From Hydrangea macrophylla (taxonomy: Eukaryota > Streptophyta > Magnoliopsida > Cornales > Hydrangeaceae), in contig CM066994.1 of assembly GCA_033977485.1 (NCBI GenBank), positions 13,885,585-13,949,584 of the forward strand: DNA of 64,000 nucleotides. Reading direction: 5' to 3'. Every line of letters starts with the position of its first letter. Within the stretch, counting starts at the first letter, position 1. The notes below the pieces were generated by a model that saw only the letters and a list, made by a program, of their open reading frames with translations, was not told the origin of the DNA and did not search any database. A program made the translations under genes and the position numbers. This document shows, piece after piece, positions 24,385-35,016 of this stretch.

Positions 24385-26460
24385 CAAGAAAGCTCCCTAA
24401 GACACTGAGGCCCATATTATACAAAAGGTTCCCTAAGACACTAGAGTTCAAGGGAAAAATGAGTTGGGACCACTCTTTTTGGAAAAGTTTTCTGAAAGAC
24501 AAGTTGAAAGTCAACCTAGCTGCAGTGACAACGAAAGCAGAATGTATGGAAGGAATGTTTGGGTCAAAATGGAACCCTTCTAAGTGTTTCCAAGCCAAAC
24601 CAAAAATTATTGGTGTTCTTTAATGGGTTAAGAAGACTTTCCAAGTAGTCTTGCATCCATACATTGAGTATTGAACTCAGAATAATATTTTAAAGTTGAA
24701 GAACTCACTGTTTTGAAGATTTCTTGAGAAAACAAGGTTTACTTCTTAGAATCCAAATATTGGGGGTTTTAGAGGGGTTTTGAAATAGGGGTTTTGAAAG
24801 CATATTTTCAACATCAAATGGAGATTATAACCTCTTGGAATATCATCATCAAACTCAAGTAAAGAACTTCCAAGATTGTTGGAGAGATTTGTTTTCATTT
24901 GAGCATAATTTCAAGAATACTTTGGAAGTATTGAAGTTTTAATCATCATCTATCAGACATGTTTCTGAGGTTAAGAGCTACTATCCATAAGGATTCACTT
25001 ACCTCAAACTTCATGTCATCACTTAGATGATGATGAACTAGTAAGTAATCATATAAAAATCAAGAAGAAATGGGGGAAGAAGAGATGAACATATATATAA
25101 ACAAGCAAGTAAATAGCAATCAATAGATGATAATCAATGTGATATTGAACTTGTAGCTTGGTGTTGCACTCATAGATATTGACATTTGGACATGGAAGTA
25201 ACTTCCTAACTCAAGAATGCTCAAGAATGGTGATTGGGGGGTATTTGAATGTGAAGTATATGAGAGATAATGGAAGAAAACAATATTAGAACTCACTTTC
25301 TTATAAAAAATCAGTGGTAGAAGCTCCCTTTCTATCTTCTAAACCTTTATCTCTATCTCTATTTCTCTCTACAATTTTCTCAAGCTTTGCACTTGGCCCT
25401 CCCAAAATGAAGAGCAAAGTAGGGTTTATATAGGCTAATTTGGGGTGGTTTTGGGATTAGAAAGTACTCCCATTGGTCCCAAACATCTGTGAACAAGAAA
25501 CTACGTCGGTTTGGCTTTCAATTATTCAATTGGACCCCCCAAATAAATTATAAAAACGGCTTCTATGGGGGTTGAGTGCCGCCACAGATCTGGCCCAGTG
25601 CCGCCGCTGCACTACTCCTCAGACCCCCAGAAAATGCTATTTAGGCCACCAGAGGTTCCGGTATTCGCGAAAAGGCCTTATTTCGTCCGAAATTCACAAA
25701 AAATGCATACGGACTCCAATTTGAGCTTGTAATATATCTTTGGAAAGGTAATAGAGTCTACTTTTCATAAAAAATAGTTTGGAGTCAGGTCACCTTGAAA
25801 AGTTTTGCGGTATTTGCTATAAAAGCCGATTTGATCGTCTTTGCACCTTCGGGAATTCATAGTAAATTCATTTTTAATCCAGAATTTATGTACGACATAT
25901 CGTTGGAAAGCTATTGATCTCTAGTATCCATGAAAAATATTTGAAAAATGACATGGTGCTCCAGTTTCAAAGTCAGCTTTTAGGTCAAATCGGTCAAACC
26001 TAGAATCTCTAGGAAGTTCTGGGAACCTCTGGGAGCTCCCAGGAGCTGACGTTTTCGTTCAATTTCTTTTAAAACTCATTTTGATACTTTTCACATGATC
26101 TAGTATGATATCAGAACTTTTTGGAGAATTTGGATAATTTTGGTCAAACCTGGTCAAACTTGGGTCAAACCGGTCAACGGGGACTTTCCGAGACTTACGA
26201 GGCTCTCTAGGAGCTAACGGTTTCATCTGATTTTGCTTCAACACTCATTTTTAGTTCTTTTTTTATTACATAGCATGTTTTCAAAACTTTTGGTCTAAAT
26301 CTGGGAGTGCTTGGGCTTTATGGGGCATTTTAGTCATTCTGAGCATTTTGTGAAATATAACTAACTTCCAGGAGTCCTTTTTGAGTCTTTTTCGATCATT
26401 GTGAACCACCAAGCTATGGGTCTCCTAAATCTGATTTGCCGACAAAATGGGGTGTCTACA
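24385..26460 (-). mobile_element. Outer inverted X LTR of D, 3'-truncated
   Basis: On the minus strand it begins TGTAGACACC at 26460, next to the AGGCC duplication, and follows the X LTR for about 2.07 kb, including TATA (about 25433) and the leader. It does not carry Y at the usual position. It ends in a small local duplication of CCCTAAGACACT before the Y fragment. Confidence 0.8.
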
Positions 26461-26880
26461 AGGCCCCGTTCGCATACAACGCCATCCTTGGAAGGCCAAC
26501 TCTCAATCAAGCCAGAGCCGTTGTATCAACCTACACCCTGGTGGTTAAGTTCCAGACCCCTAACTGCCCAGCAGCCTACGGGGTGATCAGGTAACCGCTC
26601 GGAGCTGTTATGTTAGCTCCCTAGGAGTCCATTGCAGAGACGTTGAACGTCCAGGAGATAAACCCGAGAGACAAAAGTGATAGAATGGGCCCTACGGAGG
26701 AACTGGAGCAAGCGGTGTTAGACCCTCAACTTCCCGACTGGTCCGTCAGCATCGGGACTCACTTGGAACCAGGCCTCAAGAAAGAGTTGATATAGTTCCT
26801 GCGCATAGAGCCAGGACATCTTTGCTTGGAGTCACGAGGACATACCTGGGATTGACCCCTGGGTTATATCCCACCATCTC
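26461..26880 (+). pseudogene. Protease remainder of element C
   Basis: Continues the retropepsin domain after insertion D: PFAYNAILGRPTLNQARAVV, then the stretch leading to the reverse transcriptase. Stops interrupt it (after GVIR and at about 26790), so no functional protease can be made. The link between the two protease halves is the best evidence for the ends of D. Confidence 0.85.
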
Positions 26881-26925
26881 AACATCGATCCGGACTCCCG
26901 ACCGGTCAAGTAGAAAAGACGGGGC

Positions 26926-27585
26926 ATGACTCCAGAGAGAGAAATAGCAGTGCAGGAAGAGATTGAAAAGCTCCTAAAGGCTAATTCCATCAGAGCAGTC
27001 CACTATCTCGATTGGTTGGCGAATATGGTGCTCGTCAAGAAAAGCAACGGGAAGTGGAGAATGTGTGTAGATTTCACTGATCTGAAAAAGGCTTGCCCCA
27101 AGGATTGCTACCCACTGCCTTGGATAGACCTCCTTATAGATTGAACATCAGGTCACTCACTTCTCTCGTTTATGGACGCCTACTCTGGGCATAACCAGAT
27201 CAGCATGTACCCCGGGGACGAGGAAAAGACCTCCTTCATCACAGACCAGGGTACTTACTGCTACAAGGTGTTGCTTTTCGGCCTTAAAAATGTCAGGGTG
27301 ACTTACCAACATCTGGTTAATCAGATGTTCAAGGATTTAATCAGGAAATCGATGGAGGTTTATGTCGACGATCTGTTGGTCAAGATCCGAGACGAGTCCG
27401 ACCATCTCGAGCATCTGGCCGAGGCCTTCAGCATCTTAAGAAAGTTTGGGATGAGGTTGAACCCAGCCAAGTGCACATTTGGCGTCTCGTCCGGGAAGTT
27501 CCTGGGGCACCTGGTTAGCAGGCGAGAAATTGAGACGAACCTTGAGAAAACACAAGCAATCATCAACATGCAATCACTAAGGTAA
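26926..27585 (+). pseudogene. Reverse transcriptase of Tat-type gypsy element C
   Basis: Two ORF segments (26926-27144 and 27172-27585) carry the gypsy reverse transcriptase in order: WLANMVLVKKSNGKWRMCVDF, DLKKACPKD-YPLP-ID, DAYSGHNQI, and the catalytic YVDDLLVK. A TGA after WIDLLID breaks the domain. The family copies element RNA into DNA inside particles. Motif wording is typical of the Tat lineage. Confidence 0.9.
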
Positions 27586-27599
27586 ACCAAAGAAGTTCA

Positions 27600-28180
27600 G
27601 AGTCTAGCCGGACGGGTAGCTACATTAAACAGATTCTTCTCCTAAGCTACCGACCGGTGCTTGCCATTTTTAAGATCCTTCAAAAGGCTTTTCAATGGTC
27701 GGAAGAGTGCAAAGAGGCCTTCTAGGAACTCAAGAAGTACCTGGCATCGCCCCCTCTACTCTCAACACTAGTACTAGGGGAGGAATTGTTCCTATATTTG
27801 GCAGTATCGCCCTTGGCGGTAAGCTCAGCGCTCATTCGAGAGGAACACGGGATACAGTTCCCGGTGTATTACACTAGTCGGGCACTCCAAGGTGCGAAAA
27901 GTCGGTACTCCCGCATCGAGAAGCTGGCCTTTGCCCACATCACCTCTGCTTGGAGACTCCGTCCGTATTTCTAGGCTCATGTCATTGTAGTCCTTACAGA
28001 CCAACCTCTCCACTGGATCCTAAGCATGTCAGAGACATTCGGGAGGCTGGTCAAATGGGCTTTGGAGTTGGAAGAATTCGAAGTAGTTTACAGACCCCAG
28101 ATGGCAATAAAGGGGCAAGCAGTGATGGATTTTCTTGTAGAGTTCACCTACCCAGAAGAGGCAACCGAAGAGCCCGAACC
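27600..28180 (+). pseudogene. Ty3-type RNase H domain of element C
   Basis: After a frame change, segments at 27786-28180 read as the connection/RNase H region: VYYTSRALQGAKSRYSRIEKLAFA, then LTDQPLHWIL (different frame) and LVKWALELEEFEVVYRPQ. At least two frame changes and stops are present. The domain would remove the RNA strand during reverse transcription. Confidence 0.8.
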
Positions 28181-28189
28181 TCCGATCAC

Positions 28190-28690
28190 ACCGCCCGGCT
28201 TACAGCCTGACACCCTGACCTGGGCACTACATGTTGATGGATCATCCAACAAATAGGGCAGCGGGGCAGGGATTATCTGATCACACCCAATGGGATCGAG
28301 TTAGAGTACGCATTGCGATTCAGGTTCTAGGCCTCCAACAACGAGGTCGAGTACGAAGCTTTATTGGTTGGACTACAGTTGGCTACTTCAATGGGTGTAT
28401 AGCAAGTCCAGGGATACAACGACTCCCAGCTTTTGGTCAACAAAGTCAATCAGGAGTATAAAGCCCGGGAAGACAACATGGTAGCCTACTTGACATTGGT
28501 CCAAACAGTCACCAAGAAGCTCAAGGGATTTTCCATCACACAGATCCCGAGGAACAAGAACACTAAGGCCGATTGGTTAGCCTGCCTCGCCTCGTCTTTC
28601 AGGTTAGACTTGCCCGGGATAAGGGTGGAATACCTACCTAAGCCTAGCGTGATTAACCCGGGGGCCATGAGGTTGACCCAGTTACCTTAG
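28190..28690 (+). pseudogene. Second (archaeal-type) RNase H domain of element C
   Basis: A second RNase H begins at ALHVDGSSN, with a stop immediately after NK, then GSGAGII, NNEVEYEALLVGL, QLLVNKVN and IPRNKNTKADWLA. An additional archaeal-type RNase H between the ordinary one and integrase is a known mark of Tat-lineage gypsy elements. Frameshifts and stops make it inactive. Confidence 0.8.
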
Positions 28691-28701
28691 GGCATAACAG
28701 G

Positions 28702-29935
28702 ATGGACCCGATCGTGACCTACCTCACCACCGGTGCTCTTCCAAACAAGAAAGAAGAAGCTCGACGCGTGAAATACCAGGCCACGATATACTACCTCGTT
28801 GATGGTATCCTTTACAAAAGGGGGTTCACTATCCCCTATATTCGCTGCGTACACTCTGCACAGGTCCAAGCAATATTGCATGAGATCCACGAAGGAGTGT
28901 GCGGGAACCACGTGGGAGGTCGGGCACTCTCTCAAAATGCCCTACTGTAGGGCTACTATTGGTCGACGATGGCTCGGGATTCCCAGGAGTATGTTAAGAG
29001 GTTTGATAAGTGTCAGAGATACTCGCCATTGATCAACCGCCCGAGAGAACTCCAGACACCAGTCTTCAGTCCCTGGTCGTTTGCTTAGTGGGGTATCAAT
29101 ATTGTTGGTCCCTTCCGATGGGAAAGGGCAAGTCAAGTTTGCCATCATCGCTGTTGACTATTTCTCCAAGTGGGCAGAGGCCGAGCCCTTAGCAACAATC
29201 ATAGAAAAAGAGATGGAAAATTTTGTTGAGAAAAACATTCTTAGCAGATTCGGCACTCCCCGGGTTCTGGTCAGCAACAACGGTAGGCAGTTCGACACCC
29301 CGGTATTTAGACAGTTTTGCTCAGGCTACAGGATATCGAATCACTATTCTTCTCTTGAGCACCCCCAAGCCAACGGCCAGGCCGAGGTGACAAATCGGAC
29401 AATATTGCAGTCAATCAATACTAGGCTTGAAAACGCCAAAGGTCTTTAGGCAGAGGAAATACCGACCCTCCTGTGGGCATACCGAACTACTTCCCGAGTA
29501 GCGACAGGTGAGACACCGTTCTCACTTACTTACGGATTCGAGGTGGTAGTCCCCACGGAGCTCGGGTTACCCAGCTACCGAGTGACGAACTTCAGCAAGC
29601 AAGGCAACGGGGAAGCCCTCAAAGGAGAGCTTGATTTAATAGAAGAAAAAAGGGATCAGGCATATCTGAAAGTGGCAACTTACAAACAGAGTGTCTCCCA
29701 GTACTACAATAGCAAGGTCAACCTCCACAGTTTCCAGGTGGGGGAACTAGTCCTTAAGGCCGTGAATCAGTCAACCAAAGTCCCGAGCCATGGAAAGTTA
29801 AGCCCGAACCGGGAAGGACCCTACAGGGTAGTTAGCGTAAATTGACCGAGCACTTATTTGCTACAGACTCTAGATGGGCAATACCTCCCTCATCCTTGGA
29901 ATGTGCAGCACCTCCGCAAGTACTTTCAGTGAAGC
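28702..29935 (+). pseudogene. Integrase of element C, mutated active site
   Basis: Zinc-binding HHCC region: H-EIHEGVCGNH...C-KC, with a stop between. The catalytic core is read at 29081-29449: AVDYFSKW (first Asp), VSNNGRQF (where the family has SDNG; the second catalytic Asp is Asn here) and HPQANGQAEVTNR (catalytic Glu). A C-terminal part follows at 29543-29845 (QYYNSKVN, FQVGELVLKA, GPYRVV) and ends with the usual WNVQHLRKYF. Several stops and one frameshift are present, so it is dead. Confidence 0.9.
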
Positions 29936-30039
29936 GTGACAATGGTGTTGGCTAGGATACTTGTAGCTTTCCTGAGCAATCTTAATAATGAATAAAATTT
30001 CCTTTTTGCCGAGCAATCTCTCTCCTCGTGTTCGATCAT

Positions 30040-30170
30040 ACAAAAGACCTCGGGGTCAAATCCCAGGCATCCCAAAAGATCTCGGGGTCAAACCCCAGGC
30101 ATTCAAAAGACCTCGGGGAGACACCTCAGGCATAGAAGACCTTGGGGTGATACCCAAGGCATCGCGGCTT
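30040..30170 (+). repeat. Four-unit minisatellite after pol of C
   Basis: Four units of about 30 bp contain AAAGACCTCGGGGTCAAA and CCCAGGCAT, increasingly diverged downstream. This lies in the spacer between pol and the antisense gene of element C. The rest of the spacer (30171-31000) shows a 15-base G run near 30703 and no gene. Confidence 0.8.
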
Positions 30171-30999
30171 CACCTAGGTCCACAACTGACGATGGGGGCG
30201 AGCCCCCTAGGTGGCTGATGATGGTAAGCCTTAGAAGACCCTATAACCACCGATATTCCAGGTTGGTTACCTATGGTCGCTCCCTCTACCAACGCCTGCC
30301 TTAGCGAAAGCTTGGGGGACAGGGGGATGCCGGTATCTAACTCCGGACCAAAACAGGTAATCACACTGGGCATTCAATAGGATACGGGGCTAGGCACGTG
30401 ATGCCACCGTTAAACAGTCCCGAGTATCTACAATGTCCAGAAAAACTGCTTGGATAATAACAGGACACATGTCCCACATTACCGAGCAAGACCTATAGTA
30501 CAGGTCCCCAAGAGACCCAATATTTTTTACCAGTCAGAGTGCAAAAACTTTTGCTTAGGTAGAGTTACTAAAAGACTAAATACTGGTTAGTCACAAGCAA
30601 TAATAAACAGGCAAGCACAAAAGCAGCATGGTGATTGATGAAGAAAGGTGGCCTCAAAGGACCTTTTCATTAATGGAAATTTTGTATAGAGTCCCGGGGG
30701 GGTGGAGGGGGGGGGGGGGGGCAATTGTAGTAGCCTTCCCCAAAACAAAAAAAAACAAATAAAGCAAGCTAAAGGTCGTCTACTACAACCACCTCCTATG
30801 TCCCTCGGGGTAGCATCCGCGTTCGGGGCAACGTCTTCATACCCCCGCCCCGGGCAATGTCTTCAGCACACCCCGGCCTCATCAACAGCAGTGGGACCCA
30901 CGTCCTAAAAGTTCGAGTTGATCCTTTCGTAGGACGAAATGTCCCACTCGAGATGGTCCCAGGTCAGCCTCCTCTTCAGGTCCTCGTAGCCTTGGAAGA

Positions 31000-33137
31000 A
31001 ACCGTTATTGAAGGCTTCCTCCATGGACCTCGCCGCTATCGTCTCTGTTAAGCTTTCACCTTGGCCTCCGCAATGGCCCAGGCAGCCTCCAAGTCTGCTA
31101 GGGCGGTTGCCAACTCCGCCTGTGCTGCGCTGCGCTGAGGCTCAGAGTTAAGCTCTTGACCTTATCTTTCTCCACAGCCAGGGCAGTTTCCCTGGCCTCC
31201 AAAGCCGCCCATTCTTGTGACAAGGCAGCCTCGGCGGCAATGGCCTTCCCAACTAAAGAAGGCAAGAAAGACTCAGCGTCGGCAGCCATGCAGCAAACCT
31301 GCAATGCACGCAAAATGAACAAATGAACAAGGAAACGGAGAATGATGATAAATACGCAGAGGTAGAGAGACTTACGAAGTGAGCCAGGCTATACAACCAC
31401 CCTTAGAAGGCCTGGGGAGATATGTTTGCACACATCTCCACTTGGCAGGGGAGAAGAATTGGCCTGATCCTCTCCTTGGTCTCGGCCGATTCGCTAAGAG
31501 GTGTACTGGACGGTATGTCTGCTCGGGGGGCGGTCTCATCTACAACCACTACAGGGGGAGTCGAAGTCTCCTCGGGCGTCAGGTGAGTCCGCATTTCGTG
31601 TCTTAATTGCTGGAGCGGGCGGTCGCTGCCAAATGTTTCAAGCACCGGTCTCTTTCTTCTATCGAAAACCTGGGCAGTAGCTGCGGCGGCGGTGGTGACC
31701 TGTCTTTTCTTAGCTGCTCAAGAACTCTCCGAGGACCCATTTCTGCGAAGGGACAGGAGAACCTAGTGGTCAGTGGGTAGCAAAAATAGAGAAGAACACA
31801 ACAGGAAAAAGGCCAAGGCCAGATGGTCCCGAGCATTTACCAGGAATGATCGGAGGGAATACTGGGGCTTCAACGGGCTTATCCGGGCTATATATGGCAA
31901 CAAAATCTTCCGCCCTAGTAAGCATGTTCCAGATGTTGGTAGGTAGGCAGGCTGGCTAGGTGCCGGATCCGATTTTGACACACCTCAGGAATGTCCGGGG
32001 GATTAAGTGACCCCACTGCAAAACAACACATGGAAATGGTTAGTCACGCGGTTGTGTTCAGAAGCAAAAAAAAAAGTAGAAGGAAGAGCACTGGGCAGGC
32101 TTACCCCTCAATTCCCCCGCCCAAGAGGTCCTTAATTGGATACCCGGGGCCCTATCGCAAAGCCCAAGGGTGGAAACCTAGAAGAATTTGTTCTTCCACC
32201 CCTTGTTGTTGCTCGGGTAGTTGATGATAATTTTTTTTCCCTACCGAGCCGATAGAGAGAAGAACCCGACTTTCTTGTGAATGGGGAATGGTTGGTGGGC
32301 CCACAAAAATTCCTGAAGGGTAAGTTCACACCTGAAGACTTGGGGCCGAAGAGAGATTGACCCCATCAGGAACCTCCACCCATTCGGAGCTAATTGCCCG
32401 GGAGCAATCCCGAGGTAGATCAGAATGTCTTGGGGGTGGAGGGGAATGCGAAAACCGGCCAAAAGGGCATCCTAATAGAGGGTGGTGAAGCCTAGCTGGT
32501 AGAGATGGGCTCCACCGACATTGACGACCAAGGAGCAGCTACTGGGAATAGCGTACCTATCCCTAATTTGGCTCAGGTCTCGGGCTCGCAGGATGGACGG
32601 GGTAGACTCACAGATGAACATGACCCTGGGGTGGGGACGTCCCAGCGTCTCGTCGCCCGAGTAATGCGAAGCGGAGGCTACGGGGGCCACATAGTCAGAC
32701 TCATCGTTTGGCACTCTGATTGGGATCCTACCCACACTATGCTGGTCAGACGGTGTAGTGGACGGAGGGTCTAGGCTCGTTTCTGGAGTCCCGGACCGCG
32801 ATTGCTCATCCTCTAATCGAGAGGAGGAATCGAAACCAGAACGTTGCATCTCTAAGGATCCGAGAAGTAGACCGAGGTATAAGTGACGGCCTAGGTAGGG
32901 GTCAGTAACTCCAAGCCTAAGGTACAAAGGAGGCAAGTCCAACAACCTAAAGGGTAAGGTATATAGAGCTCTCAGGGTAAGGCAACACTCGGTCAACACT
33001 GTTACAGGACAACCCGATCGGTTCAGTCGCTCAACAACCAAGGACGGGTTACTCGATCTAATGACGAAGATGAACCTCAGGAAAAAGAAGTCCCAGTCCC
33101 AGGAAAAGCCTATTGGGTTTATTCTCTCTAGCCTCAC
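31000..33137 (-). pseudogene. Antisense accessory gene of element C (PF04195-like)
   Basis: Opposite to pol, the ORF at 33137-32472 (221 residues) leads, after one stop, into 32462-32241 with GFRIPLHPQDILIYLGIAPGQLAPNGWRFL, then KKVGFF, NKGWKNKFF in other frames. This pattern is that of the plant 'putative gypsy type transposon' family (PF04195, from memory). A downstream segment at 31322-31098 is alanine- and glutamate-rich and could be a coiled coil. Antisense ORFs after pol are known from Tat-lineage elements. Stops and frameshifts show decay. The function in the family is not known to me. Confidence 0.7.
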
Positions 33138-33316
33138 TCAAGACAGAAAAAGAGGGGAAAAAAGGAAGAGTGTAACAAATTGAAACTGGGAAGAGAAGAC
33201 TTACGAGGATTAATGCAAAACAAGAGCTCGGGAAGCTACCGGAGACTTTTGCTCTCGAAACCGCTCGGTTGTCTCTATCTCATGGCAGCAAGGATGAAAA
33301 AATGGATAGGTGTTCC

Positions 33317-33327
33317 TTATATATATG
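33317..33327 (-). promoter_or_regulatory. TATA box upstream of the antisense gene of C
   Basis: On the minus strand CCATATATATAAGG lies about 180 bp upstream of the antisense ATG at 33137. A splice-donor-like GTAAGTC follows at about 33205-33199. The antisense gene may therefore have had its own promoter; this is inference from position only. Confidence 0.45.
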
Positions 33328-33717
33328 GCGTCAACGGTCCAGATTCAACCAGATCCAACGGCTGTGAAGTTTTCCCGCCTAAAGCATTTGTCAGCTATTG
33401 CCTCGGGCACGTGAAGCGACGCCTCAAAAGTCGCGTGCATTGAATGTCTGACATGACGGTTCGGTTACCATGTAACTGTTCAGTTACTTTTGTACTGACT
33501 TCGTTGGGTCCTAATCAGGCCAACCACTAGCTAACACGTGGCAGACATCGGCCTCGGGCCCACAGAGCCACCGCTCTATTCAGACCCCAACTAGACCAGC
33601 ATGACCGGTCATGCCCCTGGTAATCCCGACCTCCTTCTCAGACGGTTCTTGGAGTAGTGCTAATTTTCAATCCTCATCTGATGAAACATTGCATCAGCCT
33701 TGAAAATGGGGGGCAGC

Positions 33718-34337
33718 TGATAGGTACAAAAATATCCAATCAAAGTTAAATTGCTGCGTCGGCAGTGGGATGCCAGGGACATGTTGCTCAGCCATCCCGG
33801 GCTGTCCAACCCAGGACTGCCCAGTCAGTTAAAATCGTTCGAGGATACGTACTGCTTATAGACCAAGATGGAAGTAGCCCGGACCTAATCCCGAGACTCA
33901 CGCTGGACCATTCCAGCAGTTTCCTAACTCAGTCCAAAGACTAATGGAAAATAGAAGATGTTTCCTAAACCACTTAGGAAACATCCCATGATTAATTTTT
34001 ATCAATCTGTAATTAGACAAGGCTTCCTAATCTGATAGTTACCTCGTACGGATGGTCTCTTGCACCTATAAAAGAGGCCACCCATCCCCGTGAAGGGGGA
34101 TCACATTCTTAACCTAGAAAATAGCAGAATATACCACTATTACGCGCATACCCGGCTGGTTAACTGGTAGTGTCGTCCTCTTTGTTGGATCACCAAACAC
34201 CGCCGGTGATCTGTTAGTGAGAGCGTTCTGACGCCAACTGTGGACGTAGGTCACCTCATTAACGGGACAGAACCACATACAATCTTTTGGTGCACTTCTC
34301 GCCCTAAATCTCTCTTATCCGAATTCGGACATCATCA
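33718..34337 (+). mobile_element. 3' LTR of element C
   Basis: AAAATGGGGGGCAGC at 33703-33717 is a polypurine tract directly before TGATAGGTAC. The LTR has a TATA box at 34066 and a pyrimidine-rich 3' part, ending in CATCA at about 34334-34337. The exact end is uncertain because no second LTR is in the window. It is unrelated in sequence to the X LTRs. Confidence 0.65.
34066..34074 (+). promoter_or_regulatory. TATA box in the LTR of C
   Basis: CCTATAAAAG lies about 350 bp into the LTR, followed by AGGCCACCC and CACATTC. It fits the LTR promoter. Confidence 0.55.
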
Positions 34338-34597
34338 CTAACATACACAAAAAAAAGTCTATGGCCGTCAGATCTCGATCAAAAAACTGTCATGAATATT
34401 GGTGTCATTGATAACAATCCAATCAAACAAATATAAATAAATAAATAAATACAAACACACATTCAAAGTCTTCCCATGGCTATGCTTAGGCCATGAAAGT
34501 ATGTGGATTGGTTTTGGGTATTATGCATTAACGTATACTATATAATAATAATATATATATGTCTGCATGAATGTCACATCAAATCAATTCGTGAACC

Positions 34598-35008
34598 TAG
34601 AGGTGTCAAACGGGCCGGGCCGGGTTTGGTCGGGCCCGCTCAAAGTAGACCCTGAGCGGGCTTTGGGCCGGGCCAGGCTTCACCAAACATCGGATCGGGT
34701 CGGGCCGGGCTTGGGAGTGGAGGGGGTGTGTCCGCCCCGGACCGGTGGCCCAGTCTAGCGGGCCAGACATCGGGCCGGGCCGAATGGGCTAGCGGGCTTT
34801 CTTCAATTTTTGGAGTGGGCCGTGGCAGGCATCGGGTCGGGTCGGGGTTTTTCACCATTTTGGGCCGGGTCGGGCTGGGCCATGGATGGAAGGATGGGTG
34901 TCCACCCCGGCCCGGGGTATGTGAACCGGGCCTTATGACGAGCCCGACCGGGCTTTAGCCCGAAAAGACGGGCCGGGCTGGGCCAACCCAGTCCGATTGA
35001 CACCTCTA
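34598..35008. mobile_element. GC-rich hAT-type MITE with CGTGAACC target duplication
   Basis: A 411 bp unit with inverted termini TAGAGGTGTCAA and TTGACACCTCTA, flanked by the exact 8-bp duplication CGTGAACC (34590-34597 and 35009-35016). The interior is rich in GGGCCGGGC blocks, in contrast to the AT-rich surroundings. Termini and duplication size fit non-autonomous hAT elements common in plants. The ORFs within come from the GC-rich repeats. Confidence 0.9.
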
Positions 35009-35016
35009 CGTGAACC

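Larger units (their letters stand above)
4817..26460. mobile_element. Composite insertion D: inverted X LTRs with AGGCC target duplication
   Basis: AGGCC at 4812-4816 is repeated at 26461-26465, and removing the insert rejoins the protease reading frame of C exactly. The left end reads TGTAGACACC (X LTR start, plus). The right end is the inverted LTR start, GGTGTCTACA. Contents in order: X LTR plus (4817-5373, 7498-9271, 22049-22555) interrupted by solo LTR Y and by element B; inverted X LTR pieces (22556-23314); a Y fragment (23315-24377); and an outer inverted X LTR (24385-26460). A normal element would show U3 on one side and U5 on the other. Confidence 0.8.

Noticed and set aside
34567..35003. 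Several GC-rich ORFs with proline, glycine and arginine
   Set aside because: Translations of the GGGCCGGGC-rich hAT MITE.
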